From Comamonadaceae bacterium (lineage in GTDB: Bacteria; Pseudomonadota; Gammaproteobacteria; Burkholderiales; Burkholderiaceae_C): 33,568 nt of DNA. Under the pieces are notes generated by a model. That model was not told where the DNA came from. It worked only from the letters and a program-made list of their open reading frames with translations, and made no database searches. Position numbers and translations under genes: made by a program. Below, piece after piece: positions 14,942 to 23,030 of this stretch; within the stretch, counting starts at the first letter, position 1; each line of letters opens with the position of its first letter. Location: assembly GCA_013297925.1 (NCBI GenBank), contig JAAFJC010000036.1:1-33568 (forward strand), in the 5' to 3' direction.

Positions 14942-16135
14942 CTTTTGCGCTAAGCGCCAAAGCGATGTGATTTCACGCGAACGCGCCGCATGCAGCGGGT
15001 CGCTCGCATCTTGCGCTTTGGGATGCTGGGGCTGTGTATCGATGCGCTCCATGACGCGCAGACCTGCGTCTTCAATGGCCTGCATCAGCTCTTCGCGGCT
15101 GCGCAGGCCCAAGCGCTCTGCCAAATCGGAGAGGATCAGCCAAGCTTGGCCACCTGAAGCAAGCCGCTCGCCCACACCTTTCAAAAACCCCAGCAGCATT
15201 TGGCTGCCTTCGTCATACACCGCCTGCTCAAGTGCCGATCCCACCGGGGCGGGCAGCCAAGGTGGGTTGCAAACTATGAGGTTGGCTTTTGCATGGGCGG
15301 CCGCTTCAGGAAATAAATTGGCCTTCAGCACCTCCACGGCCTTGCCCGTGCGGCCAGAAGACTGTTGCAAGCGCTTCAAATTCTCGCGGGCACAAACTAA
15401 AGCGCGCTCTGATACATCGGTAGCAACCACCGAGCCGATACCGCGCGAAGCCAATAGCGCTGCGATCACGCCCGTGCCCGTGCCCACATCCCAAGCGATC
15501 ATGTCTGCGGGGGAGCCTTTGGGCAAAGCTGCTTTGGCAATCAAGGCGAGATACTCGCCGCGCACCGGAGAAAACACGCCGTAGTGCGCATGAATACTCT
15601 GCGCCTGCCCTGCGCGGTCTTTGCCCAAGGCCGCCACTTCTACGCCCTTCTTGCGCCATTCATGTGCGCTGATGATGCCCAGCAGCTCGCGCAGGCTGCA
15701 TACATGGCGCGAGCCAGCAGTGGCCTTTCCCCAAGCTTCAGTGCAAGCCAAGCGCACATCGGGCGCACGTCGCAATGCAATGGCGTAATCAGCCCCAAGG
15801 TGAATCAACACGCTGCCTAAAATCTTCGCGCGCTGAGCTTGCGATTGGCGCTGAGCCAGAAACGCGTTAGTCAGCGTTTGCTTGGCTGAAGGGGGGCGCG
15901 TGTTGCGCTTTGCCAATCGCCGATCTAGCGCCTGCACCAAATGCCGCGCGTTCTGAAAATCTCCATTCCAGAGCAAGCCCACGCCGCTTTGAGCCAGCTT
16001 TATCGCCGGATCTGCCGCAAGCGTGTCATCCGCCAATTGCACGCGTTGCGGCGCACTCAATCCGCGCTCGCTGTGCCAATGCGCGGTGTGCGGCTCGTCG
16101 TGTTGCGTCCAATGAATCTGAGATGAATCGGTCAA
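14939..16135 (-). CDS. Class I SAM methyltransferase with NPPW motif
   Basis: A 398-residue protein. The C-terminal half is a Rossmann methyltransferase: motif I AWDVGTGTGVIAALLA (about 217-232), acidic ATDVS, and NPPWLPAP (about 283-290), the (N/D)PPY/W signature of enzymes that methylate amide or exocyclic amino nitrogen (PrmC/HemK, RlmG, RsmC type). The N-terminal half is unassigned, like the guide domain in rRNA guanine-N2 methyltransferases. The substrate is thus probably rRNA or a protein glutamine, undecided. The start is a TTG whose TTGA overlaps the LysR stop, implying translational coupling to the LysR gene, an unusual pairing. Confidence 0.82.
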   Translation of the reverse strand: MTDSSQIHWTQHDEPHTAHWHSERGLSAPQRVQLADDTLAADPAIKLAQSGVGLLWNGDFQNARHLVQALDRRLAKRNTRPPSAKQTLTNAFLAQRQSQAQRAKILGSVLIHLGADYAIALRRAPDVRLACTEAWGKATAGSRHVCSLRELLGIISAHEWRKKGVEVAALGKDRAGQAQSIHAHYGVFSPVRGEYLALIAKAALPKGSPADMIAWDVGTGTGVIAALLASRGIGSVVATDVSERALVCARENLKRLQQSSGRTGKAVEVLKANLFPEAAAHAKANLIVCNPPWLPAPVGSALEQAVYDEGSQMLLGFLKGVGERLASGGQAWLILSDLAERLGLRSREELMQAIEDAGLRVMERIDTQPQHPKAQDASDPLHAARSREITSLWRLAQK

Positions 16136-17088
16136 AGCGTTTTTCCAGTCGATAAATAGGGCGCGAGAAGTTGGGTAGGGGGAGTATGCAGGTCTTTTTC
16201 TTGTTCAAGATGAGAAAGCACATAGTCCACAAAGCTGCGCGTGCGCGTCGGCAGGTTTTTACGGTTGGGGTAGTAGAGATACACCTGCAAATCAGTGCTG
16301 ATAAAAGGGGCTAATACGGGCATCAGGCGGCCTTGGCGAATATCCGGCATGGCCAGCGGCAGGGGCACGCAGGATAAGCCCAAGCCTTGCGCTGCAGCAG
16401 TCTGCAAAGCAGAAAAATCGTTGAGCGTGAGATTGCCGCGAATTTGCGCGTCGAGCGAGGCATCCAGACCTTTCAGAAACCAAGGCATGGGCTCTTTGCT
16501 GCCGATGCGGGTGAGGCGCAGGCAGTTGTGCTCTGGCAAATCGGCGAGCGACGAGGGCACGCCGCGCTGGCGCAAATACTCTGGGCTGCCGCACACCACA
16601 AAAGGCAAAGGCGCAATAGGCCGCGCTACCAAGCTGCTGCTCTTCATGCGCCCCACGCGAATGCCCACGTCATACCCCTGCGCCACCATATCGCTCACGC
16701 TATCGTCCAAATGCAGCTCAATCTGAACGCGCGGATGCTTGGCATGAAACTGCTGGATGATGGGCAGCACATAGCCCGTGGCAAACGGCGCAGCGCTGGT
16801 GACGCGCACCAGGCCCGAGAGCGATTTGCTGCTTTTTTCAATCACCGCCTGCGCCGCTTCGAGCTCGCGCAGCGGCCCCAAGCATTGCTTGTAGAACAGG
16901 CTGCCCTCGGGCGTGAGGCTGAGTTTGCGCGTGGTGCGCTGAAAAAGGCGCACGGAGAGCTGCCGCTCAAGCGTGGCCACATTTTTGCTCACCGCCACCG
17001 CGCTCACGCCTTGCAGCTTGGCCGCCGCTGCAAAGCTGCCGCTGCTGGCTACCGCTACGAAGCTGCTGATTCCTTTGAGGCTTTTCAT
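16132..17088 (-). CDS. LysR-family transcriptional regulator
   Basis: A 318-residue LTTR. The N-terminal winged helix runs about 1-60 (FVAVASSGSFAAAAKLQGVS and NVATLERQLSVRLFQRTTRK). The effector domain (about 90-295) contains RVTSAAPFATGYVLP and VGIRVGRMKSSSLVARPIAP, as in the large CrgA/DsdC-like group acting on nearby genes. It is divergent from the MAPEG operon. A perfect T-N11-A palindrome (17110-17124) lies just ahead of its start. The inducer is unknown. Confidence 0.92.
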   Translation of the reverse strand: MKSLKGISSFVAVASSGSFAAAAKLQGVSAVAVSKNVATLERQLSVRLFQRTTRKLSLTPEGSLFYKQCLGPLRELEAAQAVIEKSSKSLSGLVRVTSAAPFATGYVLPIIQQFHAKHPRVQIELHLDDSVSDMVAQGYDVGIRVGRMKSSSLVARPIAPLPFVVCGSPEYLRQRGVPSSLADLPEHNCLRLTRIGSKEPMPWFLKGLDASLDAQIRGNLTLNDFSALQTAAAQGLGLSCVPLPLAMPDIRQGRLMPVLAPFISTDLQVYLYYPNRKNLPTRTRSFVDYVLSHLEQEKDLHTPPTQLLAPYLSTGKTL

Positions 17089-17109
17089 GGATTGAGACGT
17101 AGTTGATTG

Positions 17110-17124
17110 CTAACCATTGGTTAG
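17110..17124. promoter_or_regulatory. Candidate LysR operator
   Basis: CTAACCATTGGTTAG is a perfect 7+1+7 palindrome containing TAACCATTGGTTA, a T-N11-A LysR box. It lies 22 bp upstream of the lysR start and 59 bp upstream of the divergent MAPEG gene, the classic place for LTTR control. Confidence 0.65.
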
Positions 17125-17182
17125 TTCTGATCTTACCCACTGCCGCCTAGGCAAGCAAGCCTTGCCTGCCTACAGTCAAGCC

Positions 17183-17602
17183 ATGTTTGATTCAAAGCCT
17201 CTTCACAGCATGTTGCCGCCCCTGATCTCGGCGATGTATGCCGCTGGCCTGGGGTTGGTGTTTGTGTTGCTCAGCTTGCGCACATTGCGCCTGCGCCGCA
17301 AGCTGCGCATTGGCTTGGGTGATGCGGGCCATCCTCAGATGCAGCGCGCGATTCGCGTGCACGCCAATTTTGCGGAATATGTGCCGCTGTGCTTAGGGCT
17401 GATGTGCTTGGCGGAAGTGCAGGCAGCGCCTGCTTGGCTGCTTCATGGCTTGGGAATTGCGCTGGTGTTGGCCAGATTGATCCATGCGCGTGGCGTGAGC
17501 CAGGTGCAAGAGCAAATGAAATTTCGCGTGATCGGCGTGGCGCTGACTTTGAGCATCTTGCTCATTGCCAGCAGCTATCTGATTTTTAACCACCTGAGGT
17601 AA
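17183..17602 (+). CDS. MAPEG-family membrane protein
   Basis: The ATG at 17183 gives 139 residues; an in-frame ATG at 17210 is also possible. Four hydrophobic segments and the family signature RAIRVHANFAEYVPLCL (about 56-72, with Arg, Asn and Glu positions of glutathione-binding MAPEG proteins) identify it, close to YecN-type MAPEG proteins. Eukaryotic relatives are microsomal glutathione transferases, but bacterial functions are mostly untested. First gene of a five-gene plus-strand operon (6, 21 and 20 bp gaps, then an ATGA overlap), divergent from the LysR gene. Confidence 0.87.
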   Translation: MFDSKPLHSMLPPLISAMYAAGLGLVFVLLSLRTLRLRRKLRIGLGDAGHPQMQRAIRVHANFAEYVPLCLGLMCLAEVQAAPAWLLHGLGIALVLARLIHARGVSQVQEQMKFRVIGVALTLSILLIASSYLIFNHLR

Positions 17603-17608
17603 CAACAT

Positions 17609-18100
17609 ATGAACACCCTCCTCATCAACATCTTCTTTAGCTTGCTGGTTTTCAATGCGGCCTATCGCTGGTTGCTTAAGCCTATGCTGCCGCAGATTCA
17701 GCCGCGCAATGTGCTGATTCCGATTTTGTTGCTGCATAGCATGCGGCATTTGGGGCTGATGTTTCTCACCACGGGCGTCACTTCTAGCGCGATGCCTCAG
17801 CAGTTTGCTATTCCCTCTGCAGCGGGCGATTTCCTATCGGCCACGCTGGCCTTGATTGCAGCATTTCTGATCCAGCGTAAGAGCAAATTCGCTATACCGA
17901 TGACGTGGATTTTTAGCGTCGTAGGCATCGCAGATTTTGCAATGGCCGTCGTGCTCTCGCGGGTTTACAACGCAGCAGACTTCATGGGCGGCGCATATTG
18001 GATCCCCTCTTTTTGGGTGCCGATGCTGATCGTGGGCCACATCATTGTGATCACTGTCCTGCGCCAAATGAAGCGCGATGGTGTGAGCTTTAGCGCCTGA
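17609..18100 (+). CDS. Integral membrane protein, function unknown
   Basis: A 163-residue protein with TGAGGT as ribosome site and five likely transmembrane helices (about 5-22, 36-56, 72-88, 97-116, 133-151). HSMRHLGLMFLTTGV in the second helix has His and Arg in a hydrophobic context. I cannot assign a family. Starting 6 bp after the MAPEG gene, it is surely co-transcribed with it. Confidence 0.75.
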   Translation: MNTLLINIFFSLLVFNAAYRWLLKPMLPQIQPRNVLIPILLLHSMRHLGLMFLTTGVTSSAMPQQFAIPSAAGDFLSATLALIAAFLIQRKSKFAIPMTWIFSVVGIADFAMAVVLSRVYNAADFMGGAYWIPSFWVPMLIVGHIIVITVLRQMKRDGVSFSA

Positions 18101-18121
18101 GCTTCATTAGTTGATCTTGCT

Positions 18122-18910
18122 ATGACAACGCCCACTCAACTCATCGTGCTTCAGCGCCCCGCATTCGATGCGATCACTTATGGCGGCATGCTGATGCTCG
18201 TGGCTCTGATGTCAGCTGCTTGGCTGGTATTGATAGGCCGGCGCAGCAAGCGAGCAGCGACTTGGGGCGGTGCGGTTTTGCTGATGCTCGTTGCGGCCAG
18301 TGTGGCGGGCGATCAGCTCGGCATGTTTAGCCGGCTAGATGTGCAACCGCCGGCTTTCGTGATCTTGGCTGCGCTCAGCATGGGCTTGGGTGCAGCAGTG
18401 GCCATGGGCTATGTGGGCAGCGTTGGCGATGAGCTGGTGCGCAGCTTGCATGTGGAGACTTTGGTGGCGCTGCAGATCTTTCGCTTGCCGCTGGAGCTGC
18501 TGATGCTGCGCGCTGCGTATCTGGGCATCATACCGATGGAATTTTCCATGCGGGGCTACAACTTTGATGTGCTCACGGGCCTCGGCGCGCTGCTGATCTC
18601 CATCTACTGCGCTTGGACGTGGCGCTTGCCCATCCGTGTGATTTGGCTTTGGAACATTTTCGGCATCGGCTGTTTGCTGGCTATCGGCCTGCTCGCCGCG
18701 ATGACTTCGCCCAATGTGCATGCCTTCGGCATCGAAGCCAAGCATATCAATAGCTGGGTGTTGTATTTCCCGTATTCCTTGCTGCCGATGGTGTTGGTGA
18801 GTTTCGCGGTGTTTGGCCATGTGCTGCTCACGCGCAAATTGCTCGCTCAGCAGCATCTCACGCCGCTGCTGGGTGCATACGCCAAACCTGAGCCTGCCGA
18901 TCCATGGTGA
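18122..18910 (+). CDS. Polytopic membrane protein, function unknown
   Basis: A 262-residue protein with seven or so hydrophobic helices (first at about 20-38, last at about 218-238). A polar stretch, GDELVRSLHVETLVALQIFR, and LRAAYLGIIPMEFSMRGYNF lie between helices and could form a site. I recognise no family. It is the third gene of the MAPEG operon. Confidence 0.72.
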   Translation: MTTPTQLIVLQRPAFDAITYGGMLMLVALMSAAWLVLIGRRSKRAATWGGAVLLMLVAASVAGDQLGMFSRLDVQPPAFVILAALSMGLGAAVAMGYVGSVGDELVRSLHVETLVALQIFRLPLELLMLRAAYLGIIPMEFSMRGYNFDVLTGLGALLISIYCAWTWRLPIRVIWLWNIFGIGCLLAIGLLAAMTSPNVHAFGIEAKHINSWVLYFPYSLLPMVLVSFAVFGHVLLTRKLLAQQHLTPLLGAYAKPEPADPW

Positions 18911-18930
18911 TTTTTTTGAAGGAGATCTTT

Positions 18931-19368
18931 ATGCTGCGATTCATTGTGACCCAGGCCTTATTTTTCGTGAGCCTGCCGGGCCTTGCGCAATCCACGCCGG
19001 CTGGCCTGTGGCAATCGATTGACGATGCAACTGGCAAGCCGCGCGCTGAAATTCGCATCAGTGAGGCTGCGGGTGTGTTCACAGGCCGCATAGAGCGCAG
19101 CTTGCTGCCCACCACGCCGGGCGAGGTGCAACTTTGTACGCTTTGCCCAGATGATCGAAAAGATAAGCCCTTGATCGGCATGGAAATCATCCGCCAAATG
19201 AAGGCAACCAGCGATGCGCAGACTTGGGAGGGGGGCGAAATTCTGGATCCCGATAAAGGCAAAGTCTTCAAGCTCCGATTGCAATTGCAAGAGGGTGGCA
19301 AAAAACTACAAGTGCGCGGCTATATCGGCCCTTTTTTCCGTAACCAAACTTGGATTCGCGTCTCATGA
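18931..19368 (+). CDS. Exported DUF2147-type protein
   Basis: The ATG at 18931 follows AAGGAG and gives MLRFIVTQALFFVSLPGLAQ, a Sec signal peptide cleaved after LAQS or nearby (145 residues). The mature part begins with PAGLWQSIDDATGKPRAEIR and contains GRIERSLL, CTLCPDDRKDKPLIGMEIIR, WEGGEILDPDKGKVFKLRL and VRGYIGPFFRNQTWIR, the conserved course of DUF2147. The family is periplasmic or outer-membrane-associated with no firm function. The two Cys in CTLC could bind metal or form a disulfide. Its stop overlaps the next start as ATGA. Confidence 0.87.
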   Translation: MLRFIVTQALFFVSLPGLAQSTPAGLWQSIDDATGKPRAEIRISEAAGVFTGRIERSLLPTTPGEVQLCTLCPDDRKDKPLIGMEIIRQMKATSDAQTWEGGEILDPDKGKVFKLRLQLQEGGKKLQVRGYIGPFFRNQTWIRVS

Positions 19369-20333
19369 AAAAATTTCTCCTCCTTCTTTGCATCCTGGTC
19401 TTGGGCGGATGCGCCAGCCCACCGAGCAGCCAGCCGATTTTTGATGCACACATCGCGCAGTTCAAAATCGCTCAACCGCACACCGATCACACTGTGCTGC
19501 GCAAAGATGGCAAGCGCATTCAGGCGCGTGAATTCAACCCCGCCAAGAAAGGCCAAGCGCCCACGCTCGTGATGATGCATGGCTTCCCGGACAACCAGCA
19601 TTTGTATGACCTGCTCATCCCGCAGCTCTCGCAGCAATACCATCTGGTGAGCTTTGATTTTCTCGGCTGGGGCGCATCTGATAAACCGATGCCGCATGTG
19701 TATGACGTGGCTAGCCAGCGCGCTGATCTGGAGGCCGTGATCAAGCAACTTTCCTTGAGCCAAGTGGTGCTCGTGTTGCATGACTTGTCAGGGCAATCGG
19801 GCATTGATTGGGCGCTGGATAACGAGGCGCAAACGGCTGCGCTGGTGTTGCTCAATACCTACTATTCCCCGATGGATAGCTTGGTCGCGCCCGAGGCGAT
19901 TCAGTTTTACGCCACGCCTAGCTGGATTCGAGATCTTGCTGTGTGGGGCGCAACGAAATCAGGCGGCAATTTTCAAAACGGCGTAGGTGGGCAGCTGGCG
20001 CGGTTTTTCAGCAATGCAAAAGTGCGCGATGAGTTCACGCCGATCATTACCAACTCCTCAGTGAGCATCCGCCCCGCGTTTTTCAGCTCCACCTCAGTGC
20101 TCTGGCAAGAGCTAGAAGCGCGCCGTGCATTTGTGCCGCGTGTGCAGCAATTCAAAAAGCCCGTGCATATCGTATTTGGTGCCGACGATCCTTATCTCAA
20201 TCCCGGTGTGGCGCAAGATTTCAAGCGCTTGTTTAGCAACAGCAGCTTGGATTTGGTGCCTCAAGCAGGGCATTACGTGCAACTGGATCGTGCCGATGAA
20301 GTCGGCCGCATCCTGCGCGAAAAGTTGAAATAG
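19365..20333 (+). CDS. Lipoprotein alpha/beta hydrolase (epoxide hydrolase/dehalogenase type)
   Basis: The start overlapping the previous stop gives MKKFLLLLCILVLGGCASPP, a lipoprotein signal with lipobox LGGC (322 residues). The alpha/beta-hydrolase core has HGFPDN as oxyanion region, the nucleophile elbow LHDLSGQSG with Asp as the likely nucleophile (the HDW.G type of epoxide hydrolases and haloalkane dehalogenases), acid region FGADDPYLNPG, and the final His in QAGHYVQLDRAD. Substrate unknown. Membrane-anchored, probably facing the periplasm. Last gene of the MAPEG operon; a long inverted repeat follows. Confidence 0.87.
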   Translation: MKKFLLLLCILVLGGCASPPSSQPIFDAHIAQFKIAQPHTDHTVLRKDGKRIQAREFNPAKKGQAPTLVMMHGFPDNQHLYDLLIPQLSQQYHLVSFDFLGWGASDKPMPHVYDVASQRADLEAVIKQLSLSQVVLVLHDLSGQSGIDWALDNEAQTAALVLLNTYYSPMDSLVAPEAIQFYATPSWIRDLAVWGATKSGGNFQNGVGGQLARFFSNAKVRDEFTPIITNSSVSIRPAFFSSTSVLWQELEARRAFVPRVQQFKKPVHIVFGADDPYLNPGVAQDFKRLFSNSSLDLVPQAGHYVQLDRADEVGRILREKLK

Positions 20334-20363
20334 GCATCACCACACCTGTAGAGAACGGAAATC

Positions 20364-20448
20364 AATAAAAATGGCTGATAGCCGGCATAGAATATGCGCA
20401 GGCAGCTATCAAATCGAGAGTGAACCGATTTGATAACTGCCTGCGCAT
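20364..20448 (+). repeat. Palindromic element variant with a 23-bp inverted repeat
   Basis: The element core GCCGGCATAGAATATGCGC is followed by a hairpin: left arm 20394-20416, right arm 20426-20448, 22 of 23 positions complementary, with a 9-nt loop. It fills the gap between converging stop codons (20333 and 20454) and is the best bidirectional terminator candidate there, though it lacks long T tracts. Confidence 0.85.
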
Positions 20449-20453
20449 TGTGC

Positions 20454-21491
20454 TCACTGAGCCAATTGTTTGCGGAAAAACTGCACGATATCTGATGATG
20501 CTTGGACGTGGAGCGCTTTGCGATCTGAGCCCTCAGAATCTTCACAGACTTGGCCAAGAGCCAGCTTACCCAACACGGGAGTGCACACTGGGGCATAAAC
20601 GAAATGCCCGGCATCTCTCATGATTTCTTTGGCGCTGGGTATCGAGCTGGCGAACAAGCTCGAACCTCCCTCGGGAGCGAGCACGGTGTCGTATTTCGCG
20701 GTTTCAAACACCATGGGCGCTGTAATGTTCTTGAGGGAAGAGGCTGAGAAACCAGCGGCTACGCCACTGGCCAGCGCATAAAAAGCCTTAAAGCGCTCAT
20801 CTTTGAAGCTGCGCTTGCCGTCTTCAACCGGTGTTTGTGGGTTGTGGTTTTTGATCAAACCGTCGCAATACTGATCTTTCTTGAGCGCGGCTTCGCAGTA
20901 GCTCAGCTGCTGCTTGTAGTCATATTGGCCGCCAGCCAAGCTCACACCCGTCCAACCGCCAAAAGAGTGGCCGATAAAGCCGATGCGTTGGGTGTCAACA
21001 CGCGCCGCCCAAGCAGGGTCAGCAAGAAATTGCGTTAGCGCAAAACTCACATCTTGCGAGCGCTCCCACAGCCGCGCCCGATACTCTGGGCGTAAGTCTT
21101 GAAACATCGTGCCTGGATGCGTGGGCGCGAGCACCACAAAGCCAGCTTTAACCAAATCCGTGATGAGCCAGCCATAAGCGGTCGGGTTGGCGAAGTTGCC
21201 ATGTGAGAACACCAGTAAAGGCTTGGGCGCTGCTGATGCTGGCGTAGCATTCGGTGCTGCGCTAAATGCCTGCAAGATAGGTGCTGCTGAAATAGATTGA
21301 GCTTGCGCACCTTCTGCGGCCTCAAACCAGACTTCAGAATTCACGTTGCGATCGCGGCTGGCATCCTTCATCGCAATTTTTTGGATGCCAACGACGGCTG
21401 TGCTTTGCGCGTGGCTTGGCAAAGCGGCAAGCGCGCAGACAGCGGCACTTGCCAGAGATACAAGCCTGGGTAAGTAGGGCATGCGTTTCAT
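20454..21491 (-). CDS. Exported alpha/beta hydrolase (dienelactone hydrolase / PAF-acetylhydrolase-like)
   Basis: A 345-residue protein with signal peptide (cleavage after ALPSHAQ, about 29). After a low-complexity Ala/Ser/Pro segment (about 58-89) the fold starts with PLLVFSHGNFANPTAYGWL. The nucleophile elbow is GHSFGG with Ser176; a likely acid is in ETAKYDTVLAPEGG and the His in RDAGHFVYAPVC. This resembles exported dienelactone hydrolase-like and PAF-acetylhydrolase-like enzymes; substrate unknown. Four Cys in the mature part may form disulfides. The ribosome site is buried in a hairpin (21493-21545). Confidence 0.85.
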   Translation of the reverse strand: MKRMPYLPRLVSLASAAVCALAALPSHAQSTAVVGIQKIAMKDASRDRNVNSEVWFEAAEGAQAQSISAAPILQAFSAAPNATPASAAPKPLLVFSHGNFANPTAYGWLITDLVKAGFVVLAPTHPGTMFQDLRPEYRARLWERSQDVSFALTQFLADPAWAARVDTQRIGFIGHSFGGWTGVSLAGGQYDYKQQLSYCEAALKKDQYCDGLIKNHNPQTPVEDGKRSFKDERFKAFYALASGVAAGFSASSLKNITAPMVFETAKYDTVLAPEGGSSLFASSIPSAKEIMRDAGHFVYAPVCTPVLGKLALGQVCEDSEGSDRKALHVQASSDIVQFFRKQLAQ

Positions 21492-21492
21492 A

Positions 21493-21545
21493 AAAATCTC
21501 CAGTGTGATGGTTTGTCAAACCGATGAATCGACACTGGAGATTTT
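21493..21545 (-). promoter_or_regulatory. Hairpin sequestering the ribosome binding site of the 20454-21491 gene
   Basis: AAAATCTCCAGTGT (21493-21506) and ACACTGGAGATTTT (21532-21545) are perfectly complementary over 14 bp around a 25-nt loop that itself holds GGTTT-gtc-AAACC. In the minus-strand mRNA the 3' arm contains GGAG, 6 nt before the ATG, so the folded form hides it. Since the arm ends in a U run it could instead terminate transcription coming from 23010-21640. The rest of the 148-bp gap shows nothing clear. Confidence 0.75.
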
Positions 21546-21639
21546 GCGAAGGCAGGCGCTTCGCGACTAGTGAGTCAGAGGTGAATTCAGTCGCAACCTT
21601 AGGTTAAGAGTTCTCTTTTAAAGCCTCTGATCTTCATCT

Positions 21640-23010
21640 TCATTTCGCTTGCAGCAACTCGCGCACGCGCAGCAACACAAACTCATTGTCATCCGCTTGA
21701 TTGGGCTCGCGGCTGGATGAGAAAGGCAGATTGTTGTCGTTACCGACGATGATGTGATCGGCATCGACGATATCGACGTTTTCAATCGTGAAGAAGGGGA
21801 AGGCGAGCTTGCCGGCTTGCTTGGGCTTGCGGGCGAGGTTTTGCGGGTCGTTGATGGCGAGCAAATCGATGAAGCCGATTTTGCGCACGGGGTTGTTCAC
21901 GTTGGCTTCCGTCATTTCGATTTTGTAGACGCGCTTGAGCTTGGGTAAATCGTGGAAGCAGTTTTCAGCGCGTTGGATAGCGCCGTTCACTGTAGGGCAG
22001 GCTTTATCGGGCGTGCCTTCGCCGTTGTCGCGCTCGATCACGAGGGCGGTGGTGGCATCGATCATGTTGAAATCGCCGATCGCCAGGCCATTGGCCTCCA
22101 GCACGTATTTCCAATGGCGGCCTGTCCATTTCTCTGTGGCCACATCGAATTCAAGCACGCGCAGGTATTCGCGGCCACTGAGCTTTTCCCAGTCTTTCGC
22201 GGCCGCATCCCACACCGGGCCTTCGAGCATGGCATAGAGCTTTTTGCCATCGGGTGAGGAAGCCATGCCTTCGTAGCCGCGGGAGCGGCGGATCGTGAAA
22301 TCGACTGTGCCGTTTGGTGTGGCGGGCGTGGTGATCGCTGGGTGATCGGGTGAGCGCGCGGGTTTGCCATCCACCTGCGTTTCAAACACAGCGAGTACTT
22401 TGCCCGTCATATCCGCTTTGATCAGCCATGGGCCGAGCTCATCGCCGATCCACAGCGCGCCGCCTGCGAATTGGAAGCTCTCGGTGTCAAAGTCTGCGCC
22501 TGTGAGGTAGCGCTTGGGCGTGCCTTCGTGCACGATGCGAAAGGGCACTTTTTTATCAGGGTCGTGCAGGAAGATGGTTTGCTGGCGGTTGAGCGTGCCG
22601 GCTGTCCAATCAATCGTGTAGCGGTTTAAAAACAGCATGCTGTCGGGCGAATTGGCTTTGGAGCCGAAGCCGTTGTCAGTGAGCACCCAGTAGCTGCCAT
22701 CGCTCATGCGCTTGATGCCGGAGTGGCCTTGCAGCGGTTGGCCGGCAAAGGGCACAGAGATGCCGGTGGGGCGATTGGCCGAGCGGCCTTCGACGCTGTC
22801 GAGCCGCTCCACGCGCGAGCCAGTGGTGAATTTGCCGCTGGTGCGAAGGTCGGTGGGTGCATCTGCGGGCGCGGCGATGAAGCTCGGTGCGGGGAGGATG
22901 GCGTGGCCAGCTAAGGTCGCAGGGAATTCCGTTTGCGCTTGGGCGCGGGGCAGGCAAAGAATGGCTGCTGCGAGTAAAGCGATTGAAGGAGCGAGGAAGG
23001 GCTTGTTCAT
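21640..23010 (-). CDS. Exported phytase-like esterase (PF13449 type)
   Basis: A 456-residue protein with signal peptide (cleavage after RAQA, about 25). The mature part has beta-propeller-like blocks: GHSGIKRMSDGSYWVLTDNG (about 95-114), GALWIGDELGPWLIKADMTG, RGYEGMASSPDGKKLYAMLE, DFNMIDATTALVIERDNGEG and the C-terminal FTIENVDIVDADHIIVGNDN. These match the 'esterase-like activity of phytase' family. Periplasmic phosphoester hydrolysis is inferred from family and context. It starts 20 bp after the histidine phosphatase stop, in an operon behind a PhoB-like box. Confidence 0.9.
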   Translation of the reverse strand: MNKPFLAPSIALLAAAILCLPRAQAQTEFPATLAGHAILPAPSFIAAPADAPTDLRTSGKFTTGSRVERLDSVEGRSANRPTGISVPFAGQPLQGHSGIKRMSDGSYWVLTDNGFGSKANSPDSMLFLNRYTIDWTAGTLNRQQTIFLHDPDKKVPFRIVHEGTPKRYLTGADFDTESFQFAGGALWIGDELGPWLIKADMTGKVLAVFETQVDGKPARSPDHPAITTPATPNGTVDFTIRRSRGYEGMASSPDGKKLYAMLEGPVWDAAAKDWEKLSGREYLRVLEFDVATEKWTGRHWKYVLEANGLAIGDFNMIDATTALVIERDNGEGTPDKACPTVNGAIQRAENCFHDLPKLKRVYKIEMTEANVNNPVRKIGFIDLLAINDPQNLARKPKQAGKLAFPFFTIENVDIVDADHIIVGNDNNLPFSSSREPNQADDNEFVLLRVRELLQAK

Positions 23011-23030
23011 TTGGGTTCTTTAAGTGGGTT

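Noticed and set aside
21230-21300. Weak similarity to the element (GGTGCTGCTGAAATAGAT) in the low-complexity segment of the exported hydrolase gene.
   Set aside because: Too short and without the GCCGGC core; the segment is explained by Ala/Ser-rich low-complexity coding.
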